Source: Tuctoria greenei
Taxonomy: Eukaryota > Streptophyta > Magnoliopsida > Poales > Poaceae
Length of the DNA stretch: 64,000 nucleotides
Direction of reading: 5' to 3'
Assembly: GCA_036927565.1 (NCBI GenBank)
Contig: JAYESD010000012.1
Location: 2,232,001-2,296,000, forward strand
The position numbers and the translations under genes are program-made. Shown in pieces: positions 46,001 through 56,774 of the stretch. Each line of letters begins with the position of its first letter. Position 1 is the first letter of the stretch. The notes beneath the pieces are model-generated. The model did not search any database, was not told where the DNA came from, and saw nothing but the letters and a program-made list of their open reading frames with translations.

Positions 46001-49000
46001 TTAAGTGTAGAACTTACGGAGGTGCTCGATGTTCCAAGGATTTGGGAGAGGTGTCCCATCCTCGGTAGCCAAGCGAACGCTTCCGGGACGGGATACTTTG
46101 ATCACTCGAAAGGGCCCTTCCCAGCCGGGGGAGAGTTTGTTTTGCCCTTTCTGATTAGTATTCTCCGTAGCACCAGATCGCCTTCCTCGAGCTGTCGGTT
46201 GTGTACATGCCGCTGGTGATAGCGCCGTAGAGCTTGGCGGTATCGGGCATTCCGAACAGCTGCTTGGCACCTTCCCTCCTCGAGGAGGTCTAGGTCTTCG
46301 CGCCGGAGCTGGTCCTGCGCGGCTTCGTCGAAGGTCCGGACTCGGAGGGAATCCAAGGTGATTTCCGGAGGAAGGATCGCTTCAGCTCCGTACACCAGGA
46401 AGAAGGGTGTTTCTCCGGTTGCCCAACTTGGAGAAGTCCTGTTAGCCCATAGAGTGGGCGGAAGCTCTTCGATCCAATTGGCTCCGTGCTTTTTCAAGCG
46501 CTCATAAGTGCGTGTTTTGAGTCCTTTAAGGATCTCTGCGTTTGCTCTCTCAGCTTGTCCATTGCTGGCAGGATGAGCTACGGAAGCGTAGCAAACTTGT
46601 ATGCCGAGGTCTTCTCAATATCCTTGAAATGCGGAGCTTGTGAATTGAGTCCCATTATCAGTGATGATCTTATTTGGGACTCCGAATCTGCTCACGATGG
46701 ATTGTAGAAAATTGATTGCAGATTGTTTGTTGATCGTCACAACGGGAGTAGCTTCCGGCCACTTGGTGAACTTGTCGATGGCGACGTACAGGAACTTGTA
46801 ACCTCCAACGGCTCTTGGGAAGGGTCCCAAGATGTCCATCCCCCACACAGCGAAAGGCCATGTAGGAGGTATCATTTGTAAGGACTGAGCAGGTGTATGA
46901 ATTTGCTTTGCATGAAATTGGCATGCTTTGCATTTCTTCACTAGCTCAGTGGCATCCTGGAGCGCTGTAGGCCAGTAGAAGCCGTGCCGAAAGGCTTTCC
47001 CGACCAGCGTGCGGGAAGATGCGTGGTTCCCACACTCGCCTCCATGGATTTCTGCGAGGAGCTCGCAGCCTTCTTCCCTTGTGATGCACCGCATTAGGAT
47101 GTCGTTGGCACCGCGCCGGTAGAGATCCCCTTCTACCAACGTGTATCTTTTAGCCAATCTGACTACCCGGTCAGCGGATACATCATCGTCAGGAAGGATG
47201 TTGTCTTTCAAGTAGCTCCGGATCTCCGAGATCCATGCATCGGAACTGACTTGAGCATTTGAGTCTTGCGTGCTGGGTTGCTCGGAGCTTCCGGCAGCAC
47301 CTACGACCCTTGATGGCTGCCATGGTAACAGGGCCATCGGGACCGTCAGCTTCGGGATGCTGATCTCGCCCCCTTCGTTCAGTTCGGCAGGCTGAACTGT
47401 GGGTTTTGACAACCTCCAGACAAAGGTTCCGTCAGGAGCCGGAGCTCCAGTTGACACCTTGGTCGAGAGTTCGTCAGCTTCAGCATTGTGAGCACGCTGA
47501 ACATGATGAAGGTCTAGGACTTCGAAGTCCTTCTGAAGCCTCTGGACTTCAAGGAGGTAAGTAGCCAGCTGGAGATTATTGCAGGAGCATTCACCCTTCA
47601 CCTGCTTGATGACAAGTTGTGAATCTCCTTTGACCAGCAACTGCTTGACACCATATGATAGTGCCACCTTTAATCCATAGATGAGTGCTTCGTACTCCGC
47701 CATGTTATTGGTTGCCTTGAAGTCAAGGTGTACCATGTATTTCACCTTCTCCCCGGTTGGTGCGAGGAGAAGGATTCCAGCTCCGGCTCCCTGCTTCTGC
47801 ATGGAGCCGTCGAAGTAAAGGGTCCAATGAGGCTTAGTGAAGGTTGGAACTTGAGGTTCCGTCTTCTTCTCGCTAGGGCCCCCAGGGTTTAATGGAGAGG
47901 GAGTCCATTCTGCCACGAAATCTGCCAACGCTTGACTCTTGATTGCTTGTCTCGGAATGAATTCAAGATCGAATTCAGCCAATTCCGCTGCCCACTTTGC
48001 AATATTCCCAGTTGAATTGGGATTATGCAGGATCGCTCGAAGTGGATATGAGGTCACCACCGAGACTTTGTGAGCTTGGAAATAGTGTCGAAGCTTCCTT
48101 GAGGCAATAAGAACTGCATAAAGCAGTTTATGCACCTCTAGGTATCGAGTCTTGGCATCATGTAACACTTCACTGATGAAGTATACCGGGCGTTGAATGG
48201 TCCGGACCCTCCTGGAGGGGTCCGGAGCTTCCTCTTCATTGATCCGGACCCTCTCGGAGGGGTCCAGACTCTCTTCGGGGACCTCCGGGTTCTGGGTGGA
48301 GGAACCCGGAGCTTCTTCAGGAATGACCTGGATCCTCTCGGAGGGATCCGGGTCCTCTGAAGTGGCTTCTTGTGGGTTCAAGTCTGGGAGCTGGGACCCA
48401 GACCCGCTTTCAGGAACCTCCGGACCCTCCCGAAGGGGTCTGGATTCCTGAGTATTGGGTAGTTCCGGTCTCTCCGCAACCAGAACCATACTGACGACTT
48501 CGTCAGTAGCTGAAATGTAAAGCAATAAAGGCTCACCAGGGTTCGGAGCTACCAGTACTGGTAGGGTGGTGAGGAACTGTTTCAGCTCCTGGAATGCCTT
48601 CTCTGCTTCTTCAGACCATTGGAATGGTTCGGACTTCCTCAGTAACTTGAAGAAGGGAACTGCTCTTTCCGCCAGTCTTGAAATGAACCGGCTGAGGGCT
48701 GCTAGACATCCAGTTAACTTTTGGACGTCCTTGATGCGGGTTGGTGGCCGCATGTCTTCAATGGCTTTTATCTTCACCGGATTGGCCTCTATGCCCCGGT
48801 GACTTACCAGGAAACCAAGAAGCTTTCCGGAACTAACCCCGAAGACGCACTTGTCTGGGTTTAGCTTCGTGCGGGTGGCCCGCAGCTTATCGAAGATAGC
48901 CTGCAAGGTGTCCAAGAGGGACTCCTTGTTTTTGACTTTGACCACGATGTCATCGACGTACACTTCCACTATGTCTCTGATGAGTTCTTCGAAAGTTTTG

Positions 49001-49542
49001 TACATAGCTCGTACAAAAGTTGAAGCTGCATTCTTGAGACCAAACGGCATGGCTGTGTAACAATACAATCCATCCACTGTGATGAATGAAGTATGCTCTT
49101 CATCCTCCCTAGACATCCTGATTTGATGATATCCAGAATATGCGTCTAGAAAACACAGTAACTCGCACCCGGAGGTGGAATCCACTATCTGATCTATTCT
49201 AGGTAGTGGGAATGGATCTTTTGGACATGCCTTATTCAGTGTGGTGTAGTCGATGCACATCCGAAGTTTCCCGCCGGCCTTGGGCACAACGACTGGGTTT
49301 GCCAGCCATTTTGGATGGTAGACTTCTCGGATAAATCCAGCTTCGAGCAACTTCTTCACTTCTTGTCGGATGAAGTTCTGTCGCTCTACAGATTGCTTCC
49401 GAGGTTTCTGATGCACAGGCCGAGCGTCGGGGTAAATCTTCAGATTGTGCTCAATCACTTGCCTGGGGATCCCAGGCATTTGTGACGGTTGCCAAGCAAA
49501 CACGTCAACGTTAGCCCGGAGGAAAGTGATGAGCGCGAGTTC
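46001..49542 (-). pseudogene. pol (RT, RNase H, integrase) of the Tat-type element
   Basis: The frame continues directly after the TAG at 49543-49545. RT motifs are present (KLRMCIDYTTLNKACPKDPF, then YVDD at 48949-48960). The connection region holds an insert of about 95 residues with repeats of DPSERV. Two RNase H-like parts follow: RPVYFISEVL...LRHYFQAHK, and HWTLYFDGSMQKQGAGAG with NNMAEYEALIYGL. The integrase has an HHCC zinc motif (HGGECGNH ... CKACQ) and core Asp residues in WGMDILGPF and IITDNGTQF. A TGA at 46615-46617 interrupts the core before the catalytic Glu (ASNGQAERANAEI). Near 46102-46150 a frameshift moves the C-terminal tail (GPFRVIKVSRPGS) to another frame. RT is intact but integrase is not. 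Confidence 0.9.
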
Positions 49543-49545
49543 CTA
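49543..49545 (-). promoter_or_regulatory. In-frame UAG between gag-protease and RT (candidate readthrough site)
   Basis: The element strand reads GACAAATAGGAACTCGCG. The frame upstream (gag-protease, 805 codons) and downstream (pol) is the same. The other copy has AACAAATAGGAACTCACG at the homologous place (TAG 61145-61147). Readthrough is inferred from this conservation, not shown. Confidence 0.6.
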
Positions 49546-51960
49546 TTTGTCGTTCAACCCTCCTGATATACGGGTGGTTTGAGCGGCATCAGAACCAATT
49601 TGGACGACTTTGACAGGAATGTCGGTGTCGCCGCTTGGCTGCACACGGGGTGCAAAGGTCGAGCCTCGTTGACGAATGCTCGGGGGTTTCAGAGCTTGCT
49701 CCTGTCTGGAGTCCTCCTCTTGCGCCGTGGTGAGTGTGTGGAGTTCCTCCAGAGCAGTTACTCCGGCAGTGCGATCTCCGCGGATCCGGAGAACGCCTAC
49801 TGGTGTTGGCATCTTCAACACCAGGTATCCATAATGAGCAGCTGCCATGAATTTGTACAGGGCAGGTCTACCCAAGATGGCGTTGAATGGTAAGTTGATC
49901 TGAGCGACGTCGAAGACCAACTTCTCGGTGCAATACTTCTCCCGGGTCCCGAAGGTAACGGGGAGAGTAATAGCTCCGAGTGGGGTAATGGCCCCCGGAC
50001 CTACTCCGGAGAAAGGTCGAGAGGGCTGGAGGTCCGAAGGTCGGAGCTGAAGCTTAGTGAAAGCTTCAAAGCTGATGAGGTTAAGCCCCGAACCTCCGTA
50101 TACCATGACATGATGGAGCTGGATGTTGTTGATGGTGGGAGATACCATCAAGGGTAATTGGCCAGCTCCGACCATGCTTTGAGGACAGTCCGAAGCATCA
50201 AAAGTGATGGGTGTGTCCATCCACTTTCGATGTGGCTCCGGTCTAGCTGTAGGAGCTACAGCAGCCATATCCCGTCGCATAGTCTTGATGACACGACGAG
50301 AAGTGATGTCCCATGATCCACCAAAGATGGTGTTCATGGTTTTCCGACGCTCGTTGTCGGAGACGTCGGAGTCATCGTCGACGGAGGTGTAGACGGCTTT
50401 CAGGACCTTTTTGGGGTCCTGAAACCCTAACTCCTCTTCAGCCAGAGCTTCATCGACCTTTTGTTTTCCCTCCCTCTGTCGGAAGGGAGACCCTTCCCGA
50501 CGCTTGTGGTAGCGCTCGGCAAGGTTTTGGACCTCCCAGCAGTCTTCCAGCCTGTGGCTGCCCGTTTTGTGAATGGGGCACCACATTTTGGATTTGCCAC
50601 CGTCTTCGGAAGACGGTCGAGGTCGCTTCTCGGAGCGTGGCCCCCGGCCACCAGGAGTTGCAGTGGCTGCAACGTTGGATGTGCCGGCCGACGGCTTCTT
50701 CTTGCCGTTGGTCTTCTTTTTCTTCTTGCCACTCCCGGAGGTAGCGGCTTCTTCTTTGGAGGATTTTTTATGATCCTCCAAGGCTGGTTTGGAGTGCATT
50801 TCACGGCCCTCCGCGGCTCTGGCACATTTGTCAGCCAAGCTGAAGAGCTCCGTGACGTTGGTGATATCTTTGATCGCCAGCTTCTCCAACATCTTCTTGT
50901 CTCGCACACCCTGTCTGAATGCCACAATGACAGAAGCGCTTGAGATAGAAGGGATTGTGTTACGTACCTGAGAGAACCTCTGGATGAATGACCGCAAAGA
51001 TTCTCCTCCTTTTTGCACGACCGCAAAAAGGTCCAGTTCAGTGCCCGGTCGGGTGTATGAACTCCCGAAGTTGGCAGTGAACTGACGGCACAGCTCCTCC
51101 CAACTGTCAATAGAGTTGGGTGGAAGGCTCATAAACCAGGACCTGGCGGTCCCAGTTAAGGCAACTGGAAAGTAGTTGGCCATTACGGCCTCGTTTCCTC
51201 CAGCTGCTAAGATTGCAGTGGAGTATATCTGCAGAAATTCTACGGGGTTGACAGTCCCGTCGAATTTTTCCGGCAAATGTGGCCGGAACTTCTGTGGCCA
51301 TCTAACCATGCGTAGGTGCATGGCTAGGGCGGAACAGCCTCCTCCTACTCCTTCCAGAGTAGAAAGGTCTTGAGCATCCCGTCTTTCTCGAGCTCGCTCG
51401 GTATGGACACGGCCATCCTGTTGGCGGTATCGGCGATCAAGCTCCGCCCGGAGGTCATGTGTCGAAAGCCGAGATGCAGTATGGGTGCGTCGTGCCCCAG
51501 AGGGCAACGACGTCACTTGCTGTGACGCAGCTCGTCTTCGGTTGTTGGAGACATGCGGACCAAGTCTTCCAGACAACGTCCGTCGCTGCGACGGGGCCCG
51601 CCCTGAAGGAGGTGGACCCTGGTTGTTGAGGCGTTCGGCCGCTGCTGCGACCAAATGCTCAACATCAGCCCTCCATTGCTCCATGGCACCTTGAAATGCA
51701 TCCGGAGGTGGTGGTCGCTGGAGAAGAGCACGCGCTGCATGGAGCGCGTGTTCTGGGTTGTCACGACTTGCCGGCGCAGTATGTGATGCCAGCGCACCAT
51801 CATGTTGTCCGGCATGTCTTGCCGGAGAAGATGGTGGTGGTGGGAGTGTGACTCCTGCTGGTGCTGAGGCTCCTGCTGGTGGCTGCATGTTGGAGGGATT
51901 GCCTCCGACAGCCTGAGCCGCAGGTTGCCCGTTGGATGATCCAGCCGCAGAATTCACCAT
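49543..51960 (-). CDS. gag-protease of the Tat-type element, 805 aa
   Basis: It starts at ATG 51960 (MVNSAAGSSNGQ), 39 bases inside the 5' LTR border, after the primer site. Residues about 1-190 are low complexity. The retrotransposon gag domain is at about 220-370 (ARSWFMSLPPNSIDSWEELC, FAVVQKGGESLRSFIQRF). A Lys/Gly-rich stretch follows, with a zinc-knuckle-like CPIHKTGSHRLEDC. The retropepsin region is at about 585-730. The flap-side motif reads VMVYGGSGLNLIS: residue 621 is Tyr (TAC) where the related copy has the catalytic Asp (VLVDGGAGLNLL). There are no stops before TAG 49543. Gag would assemble; the protease is predicted dead. Confidence 0.92.
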   Translation of the reverse strand: MVNSAAGSSNGQPAAQAVGGNPSNMQPPAGASAPAGVTLPPPPSSPARHAGQHDGALASHTAPASRDNPEHALHAARALLQRPPPPDAFQGAMEQWRADVEHLVAAAAERLNNQGPPPSGRAPSQRRTLSGRLGPHVSNNRRRAASQQVTSLPSGARRTHTASRLSTHDLRAELDRRYRQQDGRVHTERARERRDAQDLSTLEGVGGGCSALAMHLRMVRWPQKFRPHLPEKFDGTVNPVEFLQIYSTAILAAGGNEAVMANYFPVALTGTARSWFMSLPPNSIDSWEELCRQFTANFGSSYTRPGTELDLFAVVQKGGESLRSFIQRFSQVRNTIPSISSASVIVAFRQGVRDKKMLEKLAIKDITNVTELFSLADKCARAAEGREMHSKPALEDHKKSSKEEAATSGSGKKKKKTNGKKKPSAGTSNVAATATPGGRGPRSEKRPRPSSEDGGKSKMWCPIHKTGSHRLEDCWEVQNLAERYHKRREGSPFRQREGKQKVDEALAEEELGFQDPKKVLKAVYTSVDDDSDVSDNERRKTMNTIFGGSWDITSRRVIKTMRRDMAAVAPTARPEPHRKWMDTPITFDASDCPQSMVGAGQLPLMVSPTINNIQLHHVMVYGGSGLNLISFEAFTKLQLRPSDLQPSRPFSGVGPGAITPLGAITLPVTFGTREKYCTEKLVFDVAQINLPFNAILGRPALYKFMAAAHYGYLVLKMPTPVGVLRIRGDRTAGVTALEELHTLTTAQEEDSRQEQALKPPSIRQRGSTFAPRVQPSGDTDIPVKVVQIGSDAAQTTRISGGLNDK

Positions 51961-51980
51961 TCTTGAAGATCTCAGGCGCC

Positions 51981-51998
51981 CCTACCTGGCGCGCCAAC
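51981..51998 (-). other. Primer binding site of the Tat-type element
   Basis: The minus strand reads GTTGGCGCGCCAGGTAGG immediately inside the 5' LTR. The related copy has TTGGGGCGCCAGGTAGGG at 58715. The matching tRNA cannot be named with certainty by eye. Confidence 0.7.
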
Positions 51999-52830
51999 TG
52001 TCGACTGTTGGAGTCGGCAGATCCCCTGACACTACTAAAGTGTTGAAGGAGTTTGTAGTTCGGTTTGGGCGCGCGGAGACTCAAGAAGGTGAATCACGAT
52101 TGGACACGAGAGACACAGTGATTTACGTGGTTCGAGCCGCCTGAGCGTAATACCCTACTCCACGGGTGTGTGTGTGTTGTATTAACTTGTGAGCTTGAGA
52201 GCGTTCGAGAGTCCGATCCCCTCGTGTATCGTAGGTTTGTCCTTTTATAGTACAAGGACAAACCGTTACAAGTCAGTCTGGCCCGACATGTGGCCCTGGC
52301 GGTTACTAGTATTGATACACGAGATTAATTGTTGTTAATAACCCTGTAACGGCTCCGACAGTGCTGTTACAGGTGTTAAGATCGTCCGATTAAGTGTCAT
52401 TAACGTGGAATTAATGACAATTAATCGGGTCTTGAAGTCCGCGGCTGTCCTTTGAAGATCCGGAGCCGTTACAATGTCTCCCGGAGGTTTGAAGCGGCCA
52501 GCTCCGACGTATGGACACGTGGCAGCTCCGGAGCTTGCTTGTGGGAAGCGGGAAGCTCCGGGGTGGCCTGGCACGTGTCAGGTCCGGAGCTTCTCTCGGT
52601 CAGGGGTTAAGTCCGGAGGTGCCGTTTCAGTACCTAGCCCGGAGCTTCACCCTTGCGGGTAGTAGCTCCGGTCTGACAGTACACGTGGCAACCTAGGGGT
52701 TAACCATGTTGGAGAAGCAGGTCCGGTTATGTCTGACAAGTGGGCCTCCGAGGGTCTTCAATTTGAGTAGACGTCCTTCCCTTGAGATCTTTGTAAACTC
52801 AGGGGGTGTATGGTTTTTAGGGTACTGACA
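51999..52830 (-). repeat. 5' LTR of the Tat-type element (right)
   Basis: 832 bp, colinear with the left LTR with about nine substitutions, three of them clustered (GTGTCAGGTCCGG against GTGTATTGTCCGG). It would drive gag-pol leftward. Confidence 0.93.
52241..52250 (-). promoter_or_regulatory. TATA box in the 5' LTR
   Basis: The minus strand reads CTATAAAAGG within the LTR. The equivalent TATATAAAAG is in the plus-strand copy at 58491-58500. Transcription would start about 30 bases further left. Confidence 0.7.
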
Positions 52831-52835
52831 GAAAC

Positions 52836-54511
52836 ATGTATATATTCCGCAAATTAAGTCCAAAGTTGATGATTATTTTTTCTGTATTCTTCAAAAAAAT
52901 ATACTCTACCACTTGGAACAATTATTTTTAAACTTATATAGCTCTTTTTGTACTTTTTTTGTAAACAACCAAAACAAATCATATGTACATATCCTTCACC
53001 ATTTTGTAAATCTCCAAAAAATAAAGATGTTGTATCAATTTTTGTTTCGTATGTGTATGTTTTTTATTTCTACATGTATGCATTTTTTATAATTTTTTTG
53101 AGGCACTCCAACATGTGAAGATTCACATTCTCTCTCAACTAATTCAAAAGCTCATAAGTATATGAGGCAATCTTCAAATTCAAACACATCTTCATTCAGA
53201 CAAAGTTCAAAAAATCTAAAAACAATCATGGAGGTTGGTGTCATCATCAAAAAGCCTCACAAAAAATTTCACTCACAAAATCGATGTATTATTCAAGATA
53301 AAAATGATAAAAACTCCCCAAATCTCATTTTATTTGTTTTTTAGTTTTAATCAATTTATTATGTTTCTCAAACTCAAGTTCAGTGGACACATGAAATACA
53401 ACACCATTAGACTCCAGTAAAATTTTCAGATTTTTTGGAATTTTTTGTCCATGTGTATTGCATAAAAAACTCAAAATTCATTTTTTCTTGTTTTTTATTT
53501 CCTGCAATATATTATTATTTTGAATGTCAAAATTTGTAGGAACGTGTAATTCAGCTCACTCAATCTTCAAACATTAATTCATATTTTTTGAAGGCTTTTT
53601 GGCTATGTTTTCAAAAGAAATTTGCCCTCAAATATATTTTTAAATGTTGTTGGCCCATGCCCATTGGTGCTGGGCTGCTGCTGGGCCGTATTGCTAGTGC
53701 TGGACTTCTGCGGCTAAGGTTGTTTTTTGAGTGAAATGCACCAATGGTTCTTGAACTTGTATGGATGTATCATCTAGGTCCATAAACTTTTACAGTATAT
53801 GTTTATGTCCATAAACTTGTTAAAATGAGTATATAGGTCCACAATACCGAAAATACCCCTATGACTATTGATAAAATTGTTACTTGAGCTTTCTTTTTCA
53901 TATTTGTTCTCTTCCAAAATCAACATTGTTATCATAATTCATATTGGAGGCTAACAAAACTGATTTTGAGAGAGAATAAATATGAAATATAAAGCTCAAG
54001 TAACAAGTTTATTAATAAACATAGGAGTGTTTTCAGTATTTTGGACACAGATGACACAGTTTAACAAGTTTATGTACCCAAATATGCACTTCAAAAGTTC
54101 ATAGACTTAGATGACACACCAAGACAAGTTCAGAGACCACATATGTACTTTTTTCAAATTTGAAAGTTCAAATTTGTATATTTTTTCAAATTTGGTCTGA
54201 AATCATGATTTTTTTCCTAAATTCTTCAAAAAAAATATTATCTATCACTTCAGTATTTTTTACATGTTTTTTGAAATTTTTTGTCCATTTATTTCATAAA
54301 AAATAGAGTTTGTTTAAAAATTTAATTGTTTGTGAGCTAAAATTAGTAAAGTGGGCCGTGCTCGGGCCTAGCATGGCCCGGAGGTAGCCCGTCGGGCCCC
54401 GGCATATGCCTGGACGTCAATTTTCGGCCGCCGGCCTGACAGGCCCGGCACGACGTGCTTTCAGGCTCGGGTCATTTCGGCCCGAAGCACGAATGGGTTG
54501 TGCTGGTCCGG
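52836..54511. other. AT-rich interior of the hAT-like repeat
   Basis: This is AT-rich sequence with long T and A runs and no recognisable coding region. It ends in GC-rich GGCCCGG motifs that mirror those at 39445-39620. Confidence 0.55.
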
Positions 54512-54815
54512 TTTCAACCCTATTACTATTGGTGTGCCCCCCTATCATCTACTATAGCTATGTAGCTGCAGGCTAGCCCACCATGACCGTACCATAACTG
54601 ACTAGATTGTGATTTTATATAGTATAACCATTTCCTTTCGACATCAATTGAGTCATCGCGCGCGGTAATGAGAGGATGACTACCGTATTGCATGTTGCTG
54701 TGTTGATTGCTTGCTTGCATTTCAGATAAACCCTGGTCATGAAGTGATGTTAAAGCAAAGTGAATGCCGCACCCAAAGTCCAACATGGCCATGCATGCAT
54801 GAGGGTGCTATCAAT

Positions 54816-55330
54816 ATTTGCAGTTGCGCATGCAGAGTGATAGTCTAGGTGAAAATAGTTGAACTCGATAAAGAGCAGACCAGCAGAAAGGAGAGAGTCA
54901 ACCTGCCCTACGGACACGGATCGGCGGACAGTTGAGACACGTAGCTAATCAGCACACACACGGGCGAAGATCATTGCCATTTTCGTGTGAATGGTTCATG
55001 AATCAAGATGGGCAACCCTTTGTTGCTCAGATATGAGCAAAGGTGGAGAAAGCGAACGAGGAAGGAGATAACAGATGAGAGAGAGACACTCTCTACAGTA
55101 TTTCTCGAAAGTACGTACACACTCCTACAATCTACAGTACAATGGCACCTAATCGAGAGCGACATCCCTCCTCCCATCAGGCTTCCAGCCCGAGCTCTCT
55201 TTTAAAGCTCACCTTCTTCCTCCCTGGCCATTAATTATATATCCGATCTCCCCGTTTTCGTTGTCTCTTGCAATTGCAACCGCCGTTGAGACAGCCAGCT
55301 CCTTTCAGCAGCGGCGGCAGCTCCGGCGGC
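54816..55330. other. Spacer and probable promoter of the MYB gene
   Basis: No repeat or other gene is recognised. A TATATAT motif at 55236-55242 lies 89 bases before the MYB ATG and is the best TATA candidate; TTTTAAAG near 55200 is a weaker one. Confidence 0.5.
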
Positions 55331-56774
55331 ATGGCGAGGCGGGCGGCTGGCCCCAAAAAGAAACTGAGGAGAGGCCTCTGGTCGCCGGAGGAGGATGACA
55401 AGCTGATGAACCACATTGCCAAGTACGGTCACGGCTGCTGGAGTTCTGTTTCCAAGCTAGCAGGTACTAATATAATACTTACACCATGCAGACACCTTTT
55501 CTTTTTCTATTGTTCGGTTCTGTTCATTGTGTGTCAACGCAACACTGTTATCTACTCTCCTGTCCATTTAGTTTTATTAGGTGGGATACACGATCTAGGG
55601 TAGTGTTCAAGGCACTAAAGCAATATATATCCCAAATAAGCTGAGAGAACATTTGTTACTACTGCGTGATCGATAGTACGTATAATTTATGGATTTCGTC
55701 TGTTGTGTCTTTGCCTTAGGCCTTGAGAGGTGTGGCAAGAGCTGCAGGCTGAGGTGGATCAACTACCTCAAGCCGGATCTCAAGCGGGGCGCATTGTCGC
55801 AGGAGGAAGAGGACCTCATCATCCATCTCCACTCGATGCTAGGCAACAAGTTCGTTCCAGCAAACTAAACATCCCTACAAGCATTTGAAGATCATTAAAT
55901 TGATCTCTATGCCAATCTGATTATTTAGCTGATCAAACTGGACATTATTTAGCTCGATCGGGCATGTTGCATGAGCAGGTGGTCTCAGATTGCGGCGCAG
56001 CTGCCCGGCCGGACCGACAACGAGGTCAAGAACTCCTGGAACTCGCACATCAAGAGGAAGCTCCGCCAGCGCGGTATCGACCCGGCCACCCACAAGCCGC
56101 TGGTCGAGGCAAGCAGCAGCGGCCGCTCGGCCGTGTTCATCGACGCCGAGCTCATCCTCTCGTCCAAGGGCCAGCGCATGCTGCCTCCGGCAGCTGTGAC
56201 GGCAGAAAGCTACATGTACAGCTGCAGCCGGGCCGATGTTGGCGGCACGGGCGCTCCGGTCGGCGGCGGCGCCTGCAGCGACGACGGGTCCCTGTCGCTG
56301 TCCGGGTACAACAACCAAACTGCGTACTTGGCTGCAGGGTACCTGGACCCGGACGTCGCGCTGCCGTGCGGCGCCCCGGCGTTCGTTCTCCCGTCGGTGT
56401 CGAGCTCCAGCACGCTGAACTCGATGGCTGGCATAAGCCCCGCGGCCACCACCACCGCGACGACTACGGACGAACAGTGCAACAACATCAACAACAACAG
56501 TAGCAACGGGTTCGAGTCGACGCCGAGCTCCACCGACCCCCTGCCGTGGCCGGAGCCGGGCACGGCGAGCGGCAGTGCCGCGGCCGTCGCGGACCACTAC
56601 GGCGCGGCGCTGGACGAACTCAAGTGGTCCGACGACTACGTGCTCGACGGCTATGGCAGCGCGCTGTATTACCAGCCGGGACAGTGCATATACGGCGACG
56701 ACGGCGACAGCAAGGACGGCGCCGTTCAGTTTGTCGACGCCGCGCACGGGCTCAACAGCTGGTGCTTGAATTGA
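55331..56774 (+). CDS. R2R3-MYB transcription factor (MYB61/50/55/86-type clade)
   Basis: Nuclear DNA-binding regulator. Exons are 55331-55463, 55720-55849 and 55979-56774, with GT-AG introns after LAG and after LGNK, the two classic R2R3-MYB positions; together they encode 352 residues. R2 has Trp17, Trp37 and Trp57 (RRGLWSPEEDDKLMNHIAKY); R3 has Leu70, Trp89 and Trp108 (GALSQEEEDLIIHLHSMLGN, NKWSQIAAQLPGRTDNEVKN). The stretch KRKLRQRGIDPATHKPL after R3 is typical of the clade that includes AtMYB61, 50, 55 and 86, which control wall and stomatal traits. The C-terminal part is Ser/Asn/Asp-rich. I use the ATG at 55331 because the MYB head (KKKLRRGLWSPEED) follows directly. No defect is seen. 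Confidence 0.93.

Larger units (their letters stand above)
39922..52830 (-). mobile_element. Tat-type Ty3/Gypsy retrotransposon, full length (12.9 kb)
   Basis: Two 832 bp LTRs (39922-40753 and 51999-52830) differ at about nine bases. They are flanked by the perfect 5 bp duplication GAAAC (39917-39921, 52831-52835). Genes for gag-protease and pol lie on the minus strand, and a long gene lies antisense on the plus strand between pol and the 3' LTR. The pol carries two RNase H-like regions, and the antisense gene has the 'putative gypsy type transposon' domain; both traits are known from the Tat lineage (RIRE2/RetroSat-type elements). The low LTR divergence (about 1%) means a recent insertion. 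Its protease and integrase carry mutations described in separate entries. Confidence 0.95.
39432..54522. mobile_element. hAT-like repeat, split by the Gypsy element
   Basis: The left end TAGAGGTGAAA and right end TTTCAACCCTA resemble Ac-type hAT termini. Both are followed inward by GGGCCGGGC / GGCCCGAAGCACG motifs in inverse orientation. Without the Gypsy insertion it is about 2.2 kb and has no recognisable transposase. I find no clean 8 bp target duplication, and the unit 1 paralog at 38092 keeps the right-end text TTTTCAACCCTATTATTGG, so the history is more complex than a single insertion. Confidence 0.45.
38501..54815 (+). repeat. Tandem duplication, unit 2, split by hAT-like repeat and Gypsy element
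   Basis: The flanks 38501-39431 and 54523-54815 together reproduce the content of unit 1. The intervening 15 kb is a hAT-like repeat that itself contains the Gypsy element 39922-52830. Confidence 0.75.

Noticed and set aside
46615..46617. The TGA in the integrase core as a second readthrough site
   Set aside because: It lies inside the catalytic core rather than at a protein boundary, and a frameshift follows downstream, so simple decay is more likely.
53162..53420. Short frames in AT-rich DNA right of the Gypsy element
   Set aside because: Lys/Asn/Ser-rich chance frames without conservation or domain.
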